A stretch of DNA of 64,000 bases, taken from positions 235,267 through 299,266 of the forward strand of contig JACVCO010000002.1 of assembly GCA_016741995.1 (NCBI GenBank). The letters run 5' to 3'. The DNA comes from Hydrogenophaga sp. (GTDB lineage Bacteria; Pseudomonadota; Gammaproteobacteria; Burkholderiales; Burkholderiaceae_C). Positions 56,724-64,000 of this stretch are shown here, piece by piece. The notes below the pieces were generated by a model. It did not search any database and was not told the origin of the DNA. It worked only from the letters and a program-made list of their open reading frames with translations. Positions within the stretch are counted from its first letter, which is position 1. Each line of letters opens with the position of its first letter. A program made the translations under genes and the position numbers.

Positions 56724-57202
56724 GCGGGCTCCACGATCTCGTCATTGAGCAGGGCCACGAAGTGCTCGATCGAGAACATCACGATCAGCACGCCGCAGAC
56801 CATCAGCGGGACATAGTCCAGCGACTCGCTCACACCCAGCAGCGGTTTCGTCTGGCCCCACTTGGCGCCGGCCCAGACCCAGCCCCCGTACACCATGAGC
56901 ACGCCGAACGTGCCCACCAGCACATGGCCCAGCAGGGCCACGCGCGTGCGCCACACGTCGGGCAGCAGCACCACCAGCGATTCAAGGCCGATGTGCCCCG
57001 CGTCGCGCACGCCCACGGCCACGCCCAGCGCGGTCACGTAGAGCACCAGCAGCAGGGCCAGGGCCTCGGCCCAGGTGGGCGTGTCGTTGAACACGTAGCG
57101 CCCGACCACCTGGATCTGCACGCACAGCACGAGCGCGATGAGCCCGGCCACCGCCAGCATCAGGCTGAGGCGGGACAGGCCGGCGCAGAGCTTCGAGTAC
57201 AT
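56714..57202 (-). CDS. dctQ: TRAP transporter small permease
   Basis: A 162-residue four-segment DctQ protein (VVGRYVFNDTPTWAEALALLLVLYVTALGVAVGVRDAGHIGLE is the family signature region). Partner of DctM. It lies 30 bases after the binding-protein gene. Confidence 0.92.
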   Translation of the reverse strand: MYSKLCAGLSRLSLMLAVAGLIALVLCVQIQVVGRYVFNDTPTWAEALALLLVLYVTALGVAVGVRDAGHIGLESLVVLLPDVWRTRVALLGHVLVGTFGVLMVYGGWVWAGAKWGQTKPLLGVSESLDYVPLMVCGVLIVMFSIEHFVALLNDEIVEPAWS

Positions 57203-57232
57203 GGGTTGTCCGGGTGGGCAGGCCGCGCGGGT

Positions 57233-58195
57233 TTACTTCGTGTCCTGCACCGCCTTGACCAGGCGCTTGAGGTCGGGCGTGTTCATGAACTTGTCGTAGA
57301 CCGGGCCCATCACCGCCTGGAACGATTTCTTGTCGACCTCGGCGATCTCCGCGCCACCGGCCTTCACCGCCGCGAGCGATTTGGCTTCCTGCTCGTCCCA
57401 CTTCTTGCGCTGGAACGCCACCGACTCTTTCGCCGCCGCGCGCACCATGTCCTGCTCGGCCTTGGGCAGCTTGTCCCACACCACCTTGGACATCAGCAGC
57501 ATCTCGGGCGCCATCGAGTGCTCGGTGCGCGAGTAGTACTTGGCCGATTCGTAGTGCTTGGTCGATTCGAACGAGGGGATGTTGTTCTCCGCGGCGTCGA
57601 TCAGGCCGGTCTTCAGGCCCGTGTAGACCTCGCCGAACGGCATGGGGGTGGCGTTGCCGCCCATGGCGCCGATCAGCGCCACCCACAGCTCGGACTGCTG
57701 CACGCGCACCTTCTGGCCCTTCACGTCGGCCACGGTCTTGATGGGCTTCTTGGCGTAGAGCGAGCGCGCGCCGCTGTCGTAGAACGCCAGGCCGATGAAG
57801 CCCTGGTCTTCGCACGACTTCAGGATCTCTTCACCCACCGGGCCGTCGAGCACCTTGCGCATGTGCTCCACCGTGTTGAAGAGGAAGGGCATGGTGGGCA
57901 CCTGCGTCTTCGCGCAGATCGCGTTCATCGGGCTGATGTTCACCCGCGTCATGTCCAACGCGCCGATCTTCACCTGGTCGATGGTTTCCTTCTCGGTGCC
58001 CAGCGCGCCCTTGTTGAAGACCTTGATCTTGTGCTTGCCGCCGCTCTTGCTGGCGAGCAGCTCGCTCATGTGCCGCACCGCGGCCACGGTGGGGTAGTCG
58101 TCGGCGTTGTGGATGTCGGCCGAGCGGAATTCGGCGGCCTGGGTGGAGAAGGTGGCGCAGGCAGCCACGGCGATCAGAGCGGTTTGAAACTTCAT
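57233..58195 (-). CDS. dctP: TRAP transporter solute-binding protein (DctP), likely uronate-type
   Basis: A 320-residue DctP-family periplasmic protein with signal peptide [21 protein letters not shown]. The body has the pattern [32 protein letters not shown] and the ligand-arginine region [46 protein letters not shown]. Its place beside uronate dehydrogenase and lactonase genes suggests D-glucuronate/D-galacturonate; that is inference. Confidence 0.9.
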   Translation of the reverse strand: MKFQTALIAVAACATFSTQAAEFRSADIHNADDYPTVAAVRHMSELLASKSGGKHKIKVFNKGALGTEKETIDQVKIGALDMTRVNISPMNAICAKTQVPTMPFLFNTVEHMRKVLDGPVGEEILKSCEDQGFIGLAFYDSGARSLYAKKPIKTVADVKGQKVRVQQSELWVALIGAMGGNATPMPFGEVYTGLKTGLIDAAENNIPSFESTKHYESAKYYSRTEHSMAPEMLLMSKVVWDKLPKAEQDMVRAAAKESVAFQRKKWDEQEAKSLAAVKAGGAEIAEVDKKSFQAVMGPVYDKFMNTPDLKRLVKAVQDTK

Positions 58196-58270
58196 GTCTT
58201 CCTCGGTGCTGGCGGGTGGATGGAACGGGGCGTGGGGCTTGAGGCCTCTTGTGGAATTCGTGTGGGTATG

Positions 58271-59173
58271 TCAGACGCTGCAGTGCGGTTCGGGCAGGCC
58301 GCGCACGCCGGGGCGCAGCGCGAACACGCCGCCGGCCAGCGGCTGGTCGCCCAGGTCGCCGCCGGGGCGGATGGAGGTGATGAACAAGGTGTCGAGCCCG
58401 CTGCCGCCGAAGGCGCACATCGCGGGTTTCTTCACCGGCACGGCGATCGAGCGATCAAGCCGGCCATCGGGCGTGAAGCGGTGCACCAGGCCCGCGTCGT
58501 TGCCGCAGATCCAGTAGCCGCCGGCTTCGTCCACCGCGGCGCCGTCGGGGCGTCCGGGCAGGGGCCGCATGTCGACCCAGATGCGCGGGTTGTGCGGCGT
58601 GCCACTGTCGGTGTCGTAGTCGCAGGCCCAGACGACCTGCCGCTCGGGGTGCGAGTCCGACAGGTACATCGTGCGCCCGTCGGGGCTGAAGGCCATGCCG
58701 TTGGGCGTGATGAAGCCGCCCTGCAGCGTGCGCAGTGTGCGGCCGTCGAGCGCGTACAGGCTGCCCGCCGTGGCGGCGAGCGACATGTCGTTGACCATGG
58801 TGCCCGCGCGCAGGCGGCCCTGGCGGTCGCAGCGGCCGTCGTTGAAGCGCATGCCGGGTTGTGGGTGGCGCACGGTGGCGATGCGCTCGTGCGCGAGCGT
58901 GCCGTCGTCATGCGGCGTGAGCAGCGCCACGCCGGTTTCCATGGCCGCCACCCAGCAGCCATGGGGCGTGGCCTCGCTGCCCGCGGCCAGCGCGATGCAG
59001 CCGGTCATCTCGGGCGTGGGCCACTGGCGCGTGCGCCCGTTCGCGGCGCTCCAGCACCACAGCGCGCGCCCGGGGATGTCGACCCAGAACAGGCAGCGGC
59101 GCTGCGCGTCCCAGACGGGGCTTTCGCCCACGCTGTTGCGCGCGTCGACCAGCAGTTCGGCTTGTGCCTGCAC
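58271..59173 (-). CDS. SMP-30/gluconolactonase-family lactonase
   Basis: A 300-residue six-bladed beta-propeller. Metal ligands are visible in VGESPVWDAQRRCLFWVDIPG (Glu), ITPNGMAFSPDG (Asn) and GRPDGAAVDEAGG (Asp). It most likely opens the aldaro-lactone made by the adjacent uronate dehydrogenase. The start is a GTG at 59173 with AAGG upstream; longer frames run into the dehydrogenase gene. Confidence 0.88.
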   Translation of the reverse strand: MQAQAELLVDARNSVGESPVWDAQRRCLFWVDIPGRALWCWSAANGRTRQWPTPEMTGCIALAAGSEATPHGCWVAAMETGVALLTPHDDGTLAHERIATVRHPQPGMRFNDGRCDRQGRLRAGTMVNDMSLAATAGSLYALDGRTLRTLQGGFITPNGMAFSPDGRTMYLSDSHPERQVVWACDYDTDSGTPHNPRIWVDMRPLPGRPDGAAVDEAGGYWICGNDAGLVHRFTPDGRLDRSIAVPVKKPAMCAFGGSGLDTLFITSIRPGGDLGDQPLAGGVFALRPGVRGLPEPHCSV

Positions 59174-59190
59174 GGATCGGCCTTTGCTGA

Positions 59191-60003
59191 TCAGAAGAAC
59201 GGGCCGGCCTTGACGAACGCACCGCCCTGGTAAATGGCGGCGGGATCGTTCAGGTCGGGGGCGCTGGTGCGCGCGTACACCGCGTCGCGGAACACGTCGG
59301 AACTGTCCTGCGGCACGAAGCCGATATGGCGCGCGTGGCTGTTGTCCCACCAGGTCACGGCGTTGTTCGACATGCCGAACACGATGCTGTGGCCCAGCAC
59401 CGGCGTGCTCAGGCAGGCGCGCACCAGGCGGTGCAGGTCGTCGAAGCTGAGCCAGGTGGCGAGCATGCGGCGGTCCTTCGGTTCGGGGAACGAGGAGCCG
59501 ATGCGCACGCACGCGGTCTCGATGCCGTGGCGGTCGAAGTACAGGCGCGCGAGGTCTTCGCCGAAGGCCTTGCTCAGGCCGTAGAAGCCGTCGGGGCGCG
59601 GCGGGTGGTTGGCGTTGATCGTCTCGCTCTGCTTGTAGAAGCCGGTGACGTGGTTGGAGCTGGCGAACACGATGCGCCGCACGCCGTGCTGGCGCGCCGC
59701 TTCGTACAGGTTCACCGCCCCCACGATGTTGGCCTGCAGGATGGCGGGGAAGGGCGCCTCCACCGAGATGCCACCCAGGTGCACGATGGCGTCGCAGCCC
59801 GCCACCATGGCGTTCACCGCGGCCGCGTCGGCCAGGTCGGCCAGCACGATTTCCTCGCCCGGCTGCGCCGCGCCGAGCGCGGCCTTGTCCGACAGGCGCA
59901 GCACCTCGCAATCGGCCTTCAGGCGGGGCCGCAGCGCGGTGCCCAGGCCGCCAGCCGCGCCGGTGAGCAGCAGCCGGTGGTGGGTGGTGAACGGTTTTTC
60001 CAT
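59191..60003 (-). CDS. udh: Uronate dehydrogenase
   Basis: A 270-residue short-chain dehydrogenase. NAD-binding TGAAGGLG (14-21), HLGGISVEAPF, IVFASSNHVTGFY, catalytic YGLSK (Y141, K145), and WWDNSHARHIGFVPQD follow the pattern of Pseudomonas and Agrobacterium uronate dehydrogenases. It oxidises D-galacturonate or D-glucuronate to the aldaro-lactone with NAD+. First gene of the minus-strand operon facing the FadR-type regulator. Confidence 0.9.
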   Translation of the reverse strand: MEKPFTTHHRLLLTGAAGGLGTALRPRLKADCEVLRLSDKAALGAAQPGEEIVLADLADAAAVNAMVAGCDAIVHLGGISVEAPFPAILQANIVGAVNLYEAARQHGVRRIVFASSNHVTGFYKQSETINANHPPRPDGFYGLSKAFGEDLARLYFDRHGIETACVRIGSSFPEPKDRRMLATWLSFDDLHRLVRACLSTPVLGHSIVFGMSNNAVTWWDNSHARHIGFVPQDSSDVFRDAVYARTSAPDLNDPAAIYQGGAFVKAGPFF

Positions 60004-60082
60004 GGTGTGTCGCTGGTGGCGAAAGGCTTGGACATTCGCGAGGGGTTTGCTACAGTCCGCCCGTCTTTCATCGTCTGTTGTC

Positions 60083-60095
60083 AGTTGTCAGACAA
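60083..60095. promoter_or_regulatory. Palindromic operator between udh and the FadR-type gene
   Basis: GTTGTC-A-GACAAC, a perfect 13-base palindrome of the kind bound by FadR-subfamily GntR regulators, in the 142-base divergent promoter region. An extra half-site (TTGTCA) lies 7 bases to the left (60077-60082). Confidence 0.75.
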
Positions 60096-60145
60096 CTTGG
60101 GGCGGATTGTGAGAATCGCCCCGACGCCGCGTCAAGGAAAAAGCC

Positions 60146-60910
60146 ATGCTCCCCGTGAAAACCCTAGGCGAAGACGCTGCGCCGCCGCCACTGCCCAGGG
60201 CGCGCCGGCAGCGCGGCCTGGTGCCCGAGATCGTGGACACGCTGTCCACCGACATGCGCGAAGGCCGGCTCCAGACCGGTGACAAGCTGCCCACCGAATC
60301 CGAGCTGATGGCGCGTTTCGAAGTCAGCCGTACGGTGGTGCGCGAGGCCATTTCGCGCCTGCAGGCCTCGGGCCTGGTGGAGACGCGCCACGGCATCGGC
60401 ACCTTCGTGCTGGCGCCGCCCGAACAAGGCACCTTCCGCATCGCCCCGGAAGATTTCGCCACCGTGGCCGACGTGGTCGAGCTGCTGGAGCTGCGCATCA
60501 GCCTGGAGAGCGAGGCCGCGAGCCTGGCCGCCCAGCGCCGCGACGACGGCCACCTGCAGAACATGGCCGCGGCCCTGGCGGCCTTCGAAATGTCGATCGC
60601 CGAATCGTCCGATGCCGTGCCCTCGGACTTCCAGTTCCACATGGAGGTGGCGCGCGCCACCGGCAACCGCCACTTCGCGGACCTCATGACCTACCTGGGC
60701 ACCATGATCATTCCGCGCACCCGCATCAACACCGCCAGCAGCGCGCCCGAAGGCCGGCTGGCCTACCTGCAGCGCGTGCACGGCGAGCACCAGAACATCT
60801 ACAACGCGATCCGCCTGCGCGACGCCGAGGCCGCGCGCAAGGCCATGCGCCTGCACCTGGGCAACAGCCGCGAGCGGTTGCGCCGGGCGCAGGCCGACGC
60901 GCCCGCATAA
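60146..60910 (+). CDS. FadR-subfamily GntR regulator of the uronate locus
   Basis: 254 residues: an N-terminal winged helix (LQTGDKLPTESELMARFEVSRTVVREAISRLQASGLVETRHGIGTFV) and a C-terminal helical FCD effector domain (VELLELRISLESEAASLAAQRRDD... with HMEVARATGNRHFADLM). It is divergent from the udh operon, whose promoter region carries a matching palindrome. The usual mode is repression released by a sugar acid; the ligand is inferred. Confidence 0.9.
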   Translation: MLPVKTLGEDAAPPPLPRARRQRGLVPEIVDTLSTDMREGRLQTGDKLPTESELMARFEVSRTVVREAISRLQASGLVETRHGIGTFVLAPPEQGTFRIAPEDFATVADVVELLELRISLESEAASLAAQRRDDGHLQNMAAALAAFEMSIAESSDAVPSDFQFHMEVARATGNRHFADLMTYLGTMIIPRTRINTASSAPEGRLAYLQRVHGEHQNIYNAIRLRDAEAARKAMRLHLGNSRERLRRAQADAPA

Positions 60911-60946
60911 TGGCCCGGCGCCGCCACGGCGCCTGGAGATCGGAAC

Positions 60947-61585
60947 GTGGTTCCCTTGAACGATTGGCTGCTCTTTGCCGGTGCAGCGCTGCTCGTGGCC
61001 GTCACGCCCGGGCCCAACATGGTCTATCTGCTGTCGCGCTCGGTCTGCCAGGGCCGTCAGGCCGGCTTCGTGTCGCTGCTGGGGGTGATCACCGGGTTTC
61101 TGGTGCACATGTTCGCGGCCGCCATCGGCCTCAGCGCGCTGTTCATGGCGATTCCGCTGGCCTACGAACTGCTCAAGTGGGCGGGTGCCGTCTACCTGCT
61201 GTGGCTGGCGTGGCAGTCGGTGCGCCCAGGGGCGCGTTCGCCCTTCGAGGCGCAGGCGCTGCCGGCCGATCCGCCGCACAAGCTCTTTGCCATGGGCCTG
61301 ATCACCAACCTGCTCAATCCCAAGATCGCGATCTTCTATCTCTCCATCTTTCCGCAGTTCGTCTCACCGGCACAGGGCTCGGTGTTCGCACAGAGCGTGC
61401 AACTGGGCTTCACGCAGATCGTGGTGTGCTTCTGCGTCAACCTGAGCATCGTGCTTTCGGCCGCGCGGCTGGCCGTGTGGTTCGCGCGCAGCCCGCGCTG
61501 GCTGGCGGCGCAGCGCTACGTGATGGGTTCGGTGCTGGCTGCGCTGGCGGTGCGCCTGGCGATCGAGCCGCGGCAGGCCGCCTGA
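60947..61585 (+). CDS. LysE/RhtB-family amino-acid exporter
   Basis: 212 residues, six hydrophobic segments, family start WLLFAGAALLVAVTPGPNMVYLLSRSVCQGR and central GLITNLLNPKIAIFYLSIFPQF. GTG start at 60947 with GGAGA 8 bases upstream. A second exporter of this family in the window (the other is at 24.9 kb); substrate unknown. Confidence 0.88.
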   Translation: MVPLNDWLLFAGAALLVAVTPGPNMVYLLSRSVCQGRQAGFVSLLGVITGFLVHMFAAAIGLSALFMAIPLAYELLKWAGAVYLLWLAWQSVRPGARSPFEAQALPADPPHKLFAMGLITNLLNPKIAIFYLSIFPQFVSPAQGSVFAQSVQLGFTQIVVCFCVNLSIVLSAARLAVWFARSPRWLAAQRYVMGSVLAALAVRLAIEPRQAA

Positions 61586-61601
61586 TCCAACGGAGACGAT
61601 C

Positions 61602-62186
61602 ATGACCTGGCTTCTTCTCGGACTTGTGTTGTTCATCGGCATCCACTCCGTGGCCATCGTGGCGCCGCGCGGGCGCCACGCCATCGCGCACCGCATGGGC
61701 GAAGGGCCCTGGAAGGGGCTGTACACCGTGGTCGCGCTGGCGGGCTTCGGCCTTATCGTCGCGGGCTACAGCGCGGCGCGGCAGGATCCGGTCGTGCTCT
61801 GGGTGCCGCCCGTGGCCATGCGCCATGTGGCCGCGCTGCTCATGCTGCCGGTCTTCGTGCTGCTGCTGGCGGCCTACCTGCCCGGGCGCATCCAGCGCGC
61901 CGCCAGGCACCCCATGCTGGCGGCCACCAAGTTCTGGGCGCTGGCCCACCTGCTGGCCAACGGCAACCTGGCCGACGTGCTGCTCTTCGGCAGCTTCCTG
62001 GCCTGGGCCGTGGCCGACCGCATCTCGCTCAAGCGGCGCGCCAGCGCGGGCTTGCTGCGTGCGGTGCACGGGGCGTCGCCCGGGCCGGCGAACGACGCCA
62101 TCGCCCTCGTCGGCGGCCTGGCGCTCTATGCGGTGTTCGCGTTCTGGGCGCACGGCTTTCTGTTCGATGTGCGGCCGTTCGGCTGA
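61602..62186 (+). CDS. NnrU-family membrane protein
   Basis: 194 residues with about five hydrophobic segments: MTWLLLGLVLFIGIHSVAIVAPRGRHAIAHRMGEGPWKGLYTVVALAGFGLIVAGY is the NnrU pattern. NnrU was first seen near denitrification genes, but no such genes are here and its role is not defined. It lies 16 bases behind the exporter. Confidence 0.85.
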   Translation: MTWLLLGLVLFIGIHSVAIVAPRGRHAIAHRMGEGPWKGLYTVVALAGFGLIVAGYSAARQDPVVLWVPPVAMRHVAALLMLPVFVLLLAAYLPGRIQRAARHPMLAATKFWALAHLLANGNLADVLLFGSFLAWAVADRISLKRRASAGLLRAVHGASPGPANDAIALVGGLALYAVFAFWAHGFLFDVRPFG

Positions 62187-62255
62187 CGCGCCGGGAACCC
62201 GCGGCCAAGGCCGCGCCTCCATCGGTCTTTGACCGAACCACCGATGGGAGATTGC

Positions 62256-63380
62256 ATGACCCGCACGCTTCGATGCTGGCGCCTGGCGCTGGCCGCCGCC
62301 GCCGTTTCCATGGCCTTCGCCGCGCAGGCCGACAACCCGGCGCAGGTCACGCCCGAGGTGCTGGCCCGCGGCCTGCAGAACCCCTGGGGCCTGGCCTTCA
62401 TCGGCGACGGCCGCATGGTCGTCACCGAACGGCCTGGCCGCATGCGCGTGGTGGAAGCCGACGGCCGTGTGGGCCCGGCGCTCAAGGGGCTGCCCGACAT
62501 CGATGCCGTGGGGCAGGGAGGCCTGCTCGACGTGGTGGCCGACCGCGATTTCCCGAGCAACCGCACGCTGCACTTCTGCTACAGCGAGCCCGGTGCCGGC
62601 GGCAATTCCACCGCCATGGCCTCGGCCCGGCTGTCCGACGACGCCACCCAGCTCGAAGGCCTGCGCGTGGTCTTCAGCCAGAAGCCCAAGGTGGGCAGCC
62701 GCCTGCACTTCGGTTGCCGCATCGTGCAGGCCGGCGACGGCAGCCTGTTCCTCACGCTGGGTGACCGCTTCACGCGCATGCAGGACGCGCAAACCCTGGA
62801 CAACCACCACGGCAAGGTGGTGCGCGTGCAGGCCGACGGCAAGGCCCACCCCGACAACCCGTTCAACGCGCGCGCCGGTGCGCTGCCCGAGGTCTGGACC
62901 CTGGGCCACCGCAACATCCAGGGCGCGGCGATCGGCCCCGACGGCGTGCTCTGGACCATCGAACACGGCCCGCAAGGCGGTGACGAACTCAACCGGCTCG
63001 AAGCGGGCCGCAACTACGGCTGGCCGGTGATCACCTATGGCGAGAACTACGGGGGTGGCCGCATCGGCGACGGCAGCACGAGCCGCGCCGGGCTCGAGCA
63101 GCCGGTGCAGTACTGGGTGCCGTCGATCGCGCCGTCGGGTTTGGCGTTTCTTGGCAGCGACCGCTATGGCCCGGCGTGGAAGGGCAACCTCTTCACCGGT
63201 TCGCTCAAGTTCCGCCACTTGGTTCGCCTGCGGCTCGACGGCGGCCGCGTGGTGGAGCAGGAACGCCTGCTGGCCGATGTGAGCGAGCGCGTGCGCGACG
63301 TGCGCGAGGGCCCCGACGGCCTGCTCTACGTGCTCACCGACGACCGCGACGGCCGTTTGATCCGGCTGGTGCCGCGCTGA
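62256..63380 (+). CDS. PQQ-dependent sugar dehydrogenase-like (soluble aldose type)
   Basis: 374 residues with a signal peptide (ends FAAQA), then a six-bladed propeller of the GDH-B/YliI family: LQNPWGLAFIGDGRMVVTERPGRMRVV, LHFGCRIVQAGDGSLFLTLGDRF, VWTLGHRNIQGAAIGPDGVLWTIEHGPQGGDELN and GRNYGWPV. It probably oxidises sugars in the periplasm with PQQ. ATG at 62256 has GGGAG upstream. Confidence 0.88.
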   Translation: MTRTLRCWRLALAAAAVSMAFAAQADNPAQVTPEVLARGLQNPWGLAFIGDGRMVVTERPGRMRVVEADGRVGPALKGLPDIDAVGQGGLLDVVADRDFPSNRTLHFCYSEPGAGGNSTAMASARLSDDATQLEGLRVVFSQKPKVGSRLHFGCRIVQAGDGSLFLTLGDRFTRMQDAQTLDNHHGKVVRVQADGKAHPDNPFNARAGALPEVWTLGHRNIQGAAIGPDGVLWTIEHGPQGGDELNRLEAGRNYGWPVITYGENYGGGRIGDGSTSRAGLEQPVQYWVPSIAPSGLAFLGSDRYGPAWKGNLFTGSLKFRHLVRLRLDGGRVVEQERLLADVSERVRDVREGPDGLLYVLTDDRDGRLIRLVPR

Positions 63381-63386
63381 AATCCT

Positions 63387-64000
63387 TCAACGCGTGAGCC
63401 AGCGCCGCGAGGCGTGGCTCGCGCCGTCCACCAGCGCGACCAGCAGCAGCATGGCCGCCAGGATGGTGGCCGTCTTGCCCATGTGGAACAGGCCCATGTG
63501 GAAGGCCAGCAACTGCCCCAGGCCACCCGCGCCCACCACGCCCAGCACGGCGGCGGCGCGGATGTTGTTCTCCCAGCGGTAGAGCGTGTAGCTCAGCAGT
63601 TGCGGCAACACCTGCGGCAGCGTGGCGTACAGGAACACGCGCACGTTGCCCACGCCTTGCGAGCGCAGCGCCGCGGCCGGCCCCGGTGGCGCGTTCTCGA
63701 TCGCCTCGGCGAACAGGCGGCCCAGCACGCCCGCCGTGTGCAGCGCCAGCGCCAGCGTGCCCGCGAACGGCCCCAGCCCCGCGCTGATGAGCAGCAGCGC
63801 GGCCCACACCAGTTCGGGGATGCTGCGCAGCGCGTTGAGCACCCAGCGCGTGGGGGTGCGCGCCCAGGCCGCGTCGGCGTCGTGCAGGCGGCTGGCGGGC
63901 ACCGCCAGCACCAGGCCCGCGAGGGCCGCCAGGCCGGTGCCCAACGCGGACATCGCCAAGGTTTCCCACGCGCCCCTGGCCACGCGGCGCAGGAACTCGG
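63387..64000 (-). CDS. phnE: Phosphonate ABC transporter permease PhnE (partial, start outside window)
   Basis: The frame is open to the window edge at 64000. The visible 204 residues hold a binding-protein-dependent permease with the EAA loop AEAIENAPPGPAAALRSQGVGNVRVFLYATLPQVLPQLLSYTLYRWENNIRAAAVLGVVGAGGLGQ, the PhnE pattern. It would carry phosphonate or phosphite. It ends 6 bases from the stop of the dehydrogenase gene. Confidence 0.85.
   Translation of the reverse strand, partial: EFLRRVARGAWETLAMSALGTGLAALAGLVLAVPASRLHDADAAWARTPTRWVLNALRSIPELVWAALLLISAGLGPFAGTLALALHTAGVLGRLFAEAIENAPPGPAAALRSQGVGNVRVFLYATLPQVLPQLLSYTLYRWENNIRAAAVLGVVGAGGLGQLLAFHMGLFHMGKTATILAAMLLLVALVDGASHASRRWLTR

Noticed and set aside
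62201..62249. Small hairpins GCGGCC-AA-GGCCGC and CCATCGGT/ACCGATGG between the NnrU and sugar-dehydrogenase genes
   Set aside because: No T-run and no repeat elsewhere in the window that I could see; they may be chance structures in GC-rich DNA.

Overview
The window is GC-rich, gene-dense chromosome from a betaproteobacterium, most likely family Comamonadaceae (Hydrogenophaga-like). This rests on gene content and protein character: a short FtsK with LolA and RarA next to TrxB, an rpmB-rpmG pair, lspA behind ileS, the thrB/DUF2782 pair, and a TctC/Bug-type binding protein. No tRNA, rRNA, CRISPR array, insertion sequence or prophage was seen, and no gap between genes reaches 300 bases.

Layout. 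1-0.4 kb: tail of uvrD. 0.4-11.6 kb: a region with a phosphate-starvation look: an LtaS-like sulfatase, two PhoX-type Tat lipoprotein phosphatases, a phosphatidylserine decarboxylase, a class III aminotransferase, a small His-rich membrane protein and a GT4 glycosyltransferase. Both phoX genes and the divergent membrane-protein/glycosyltransferase pair carry 7+4+7 repeats resembling PhoB boxes. 11.7-24.1 kb: housekeeping (thrB, lspA, ileS, ribF), a class V aminotransferase, an HNH nuclease, a lipoprotein hydrolase and two acyl-CoA dehydrogenases. 24.3-33.2 kb: purN, a LysE exporter, an AraC regulator, prfC, an RsmB-type methyltransferase, a desaturase, rpmB-rpmG, trxB and a Crp-type regulator. 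33.2-43 kb: ftsK-lolA-rarA, livHMGF, lysS. 43-45.8 kb: a membrane protein with a degenerate GGDEF domain, and rpoH behind a perfect CIRCE operator.

45.8-53.7 kb: a LysR regulator divergent from an RND efflux operon. Its first gene is a lipase-like protein that lacks the catalytic serine, in the same order as the Burkholderia ceoR/bpeT-llpE-efflux loci. 54.4-60.9 kb: a uronic-acid oxidation locus: TRAP transporter (DctPQM), a Bug-type binding protein, a lactonase, uronate dehydrogenase, and a divergent FadR-type regulator with a perfect palindrome in the shared promoter region. 60.9-64 kb: a LysE exporter, an NnrU protein, a PQQ-type sugar dehydrogenase and the end of a PhnE permease.

No wholly new defence or mobile system is visible. 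The most interesting signals are regulatory (the Pho-box cluster and CIRCE on rpoH) and two pseudo-enzymes (the LlpE-like protein and the degenerate GGDEF protein).
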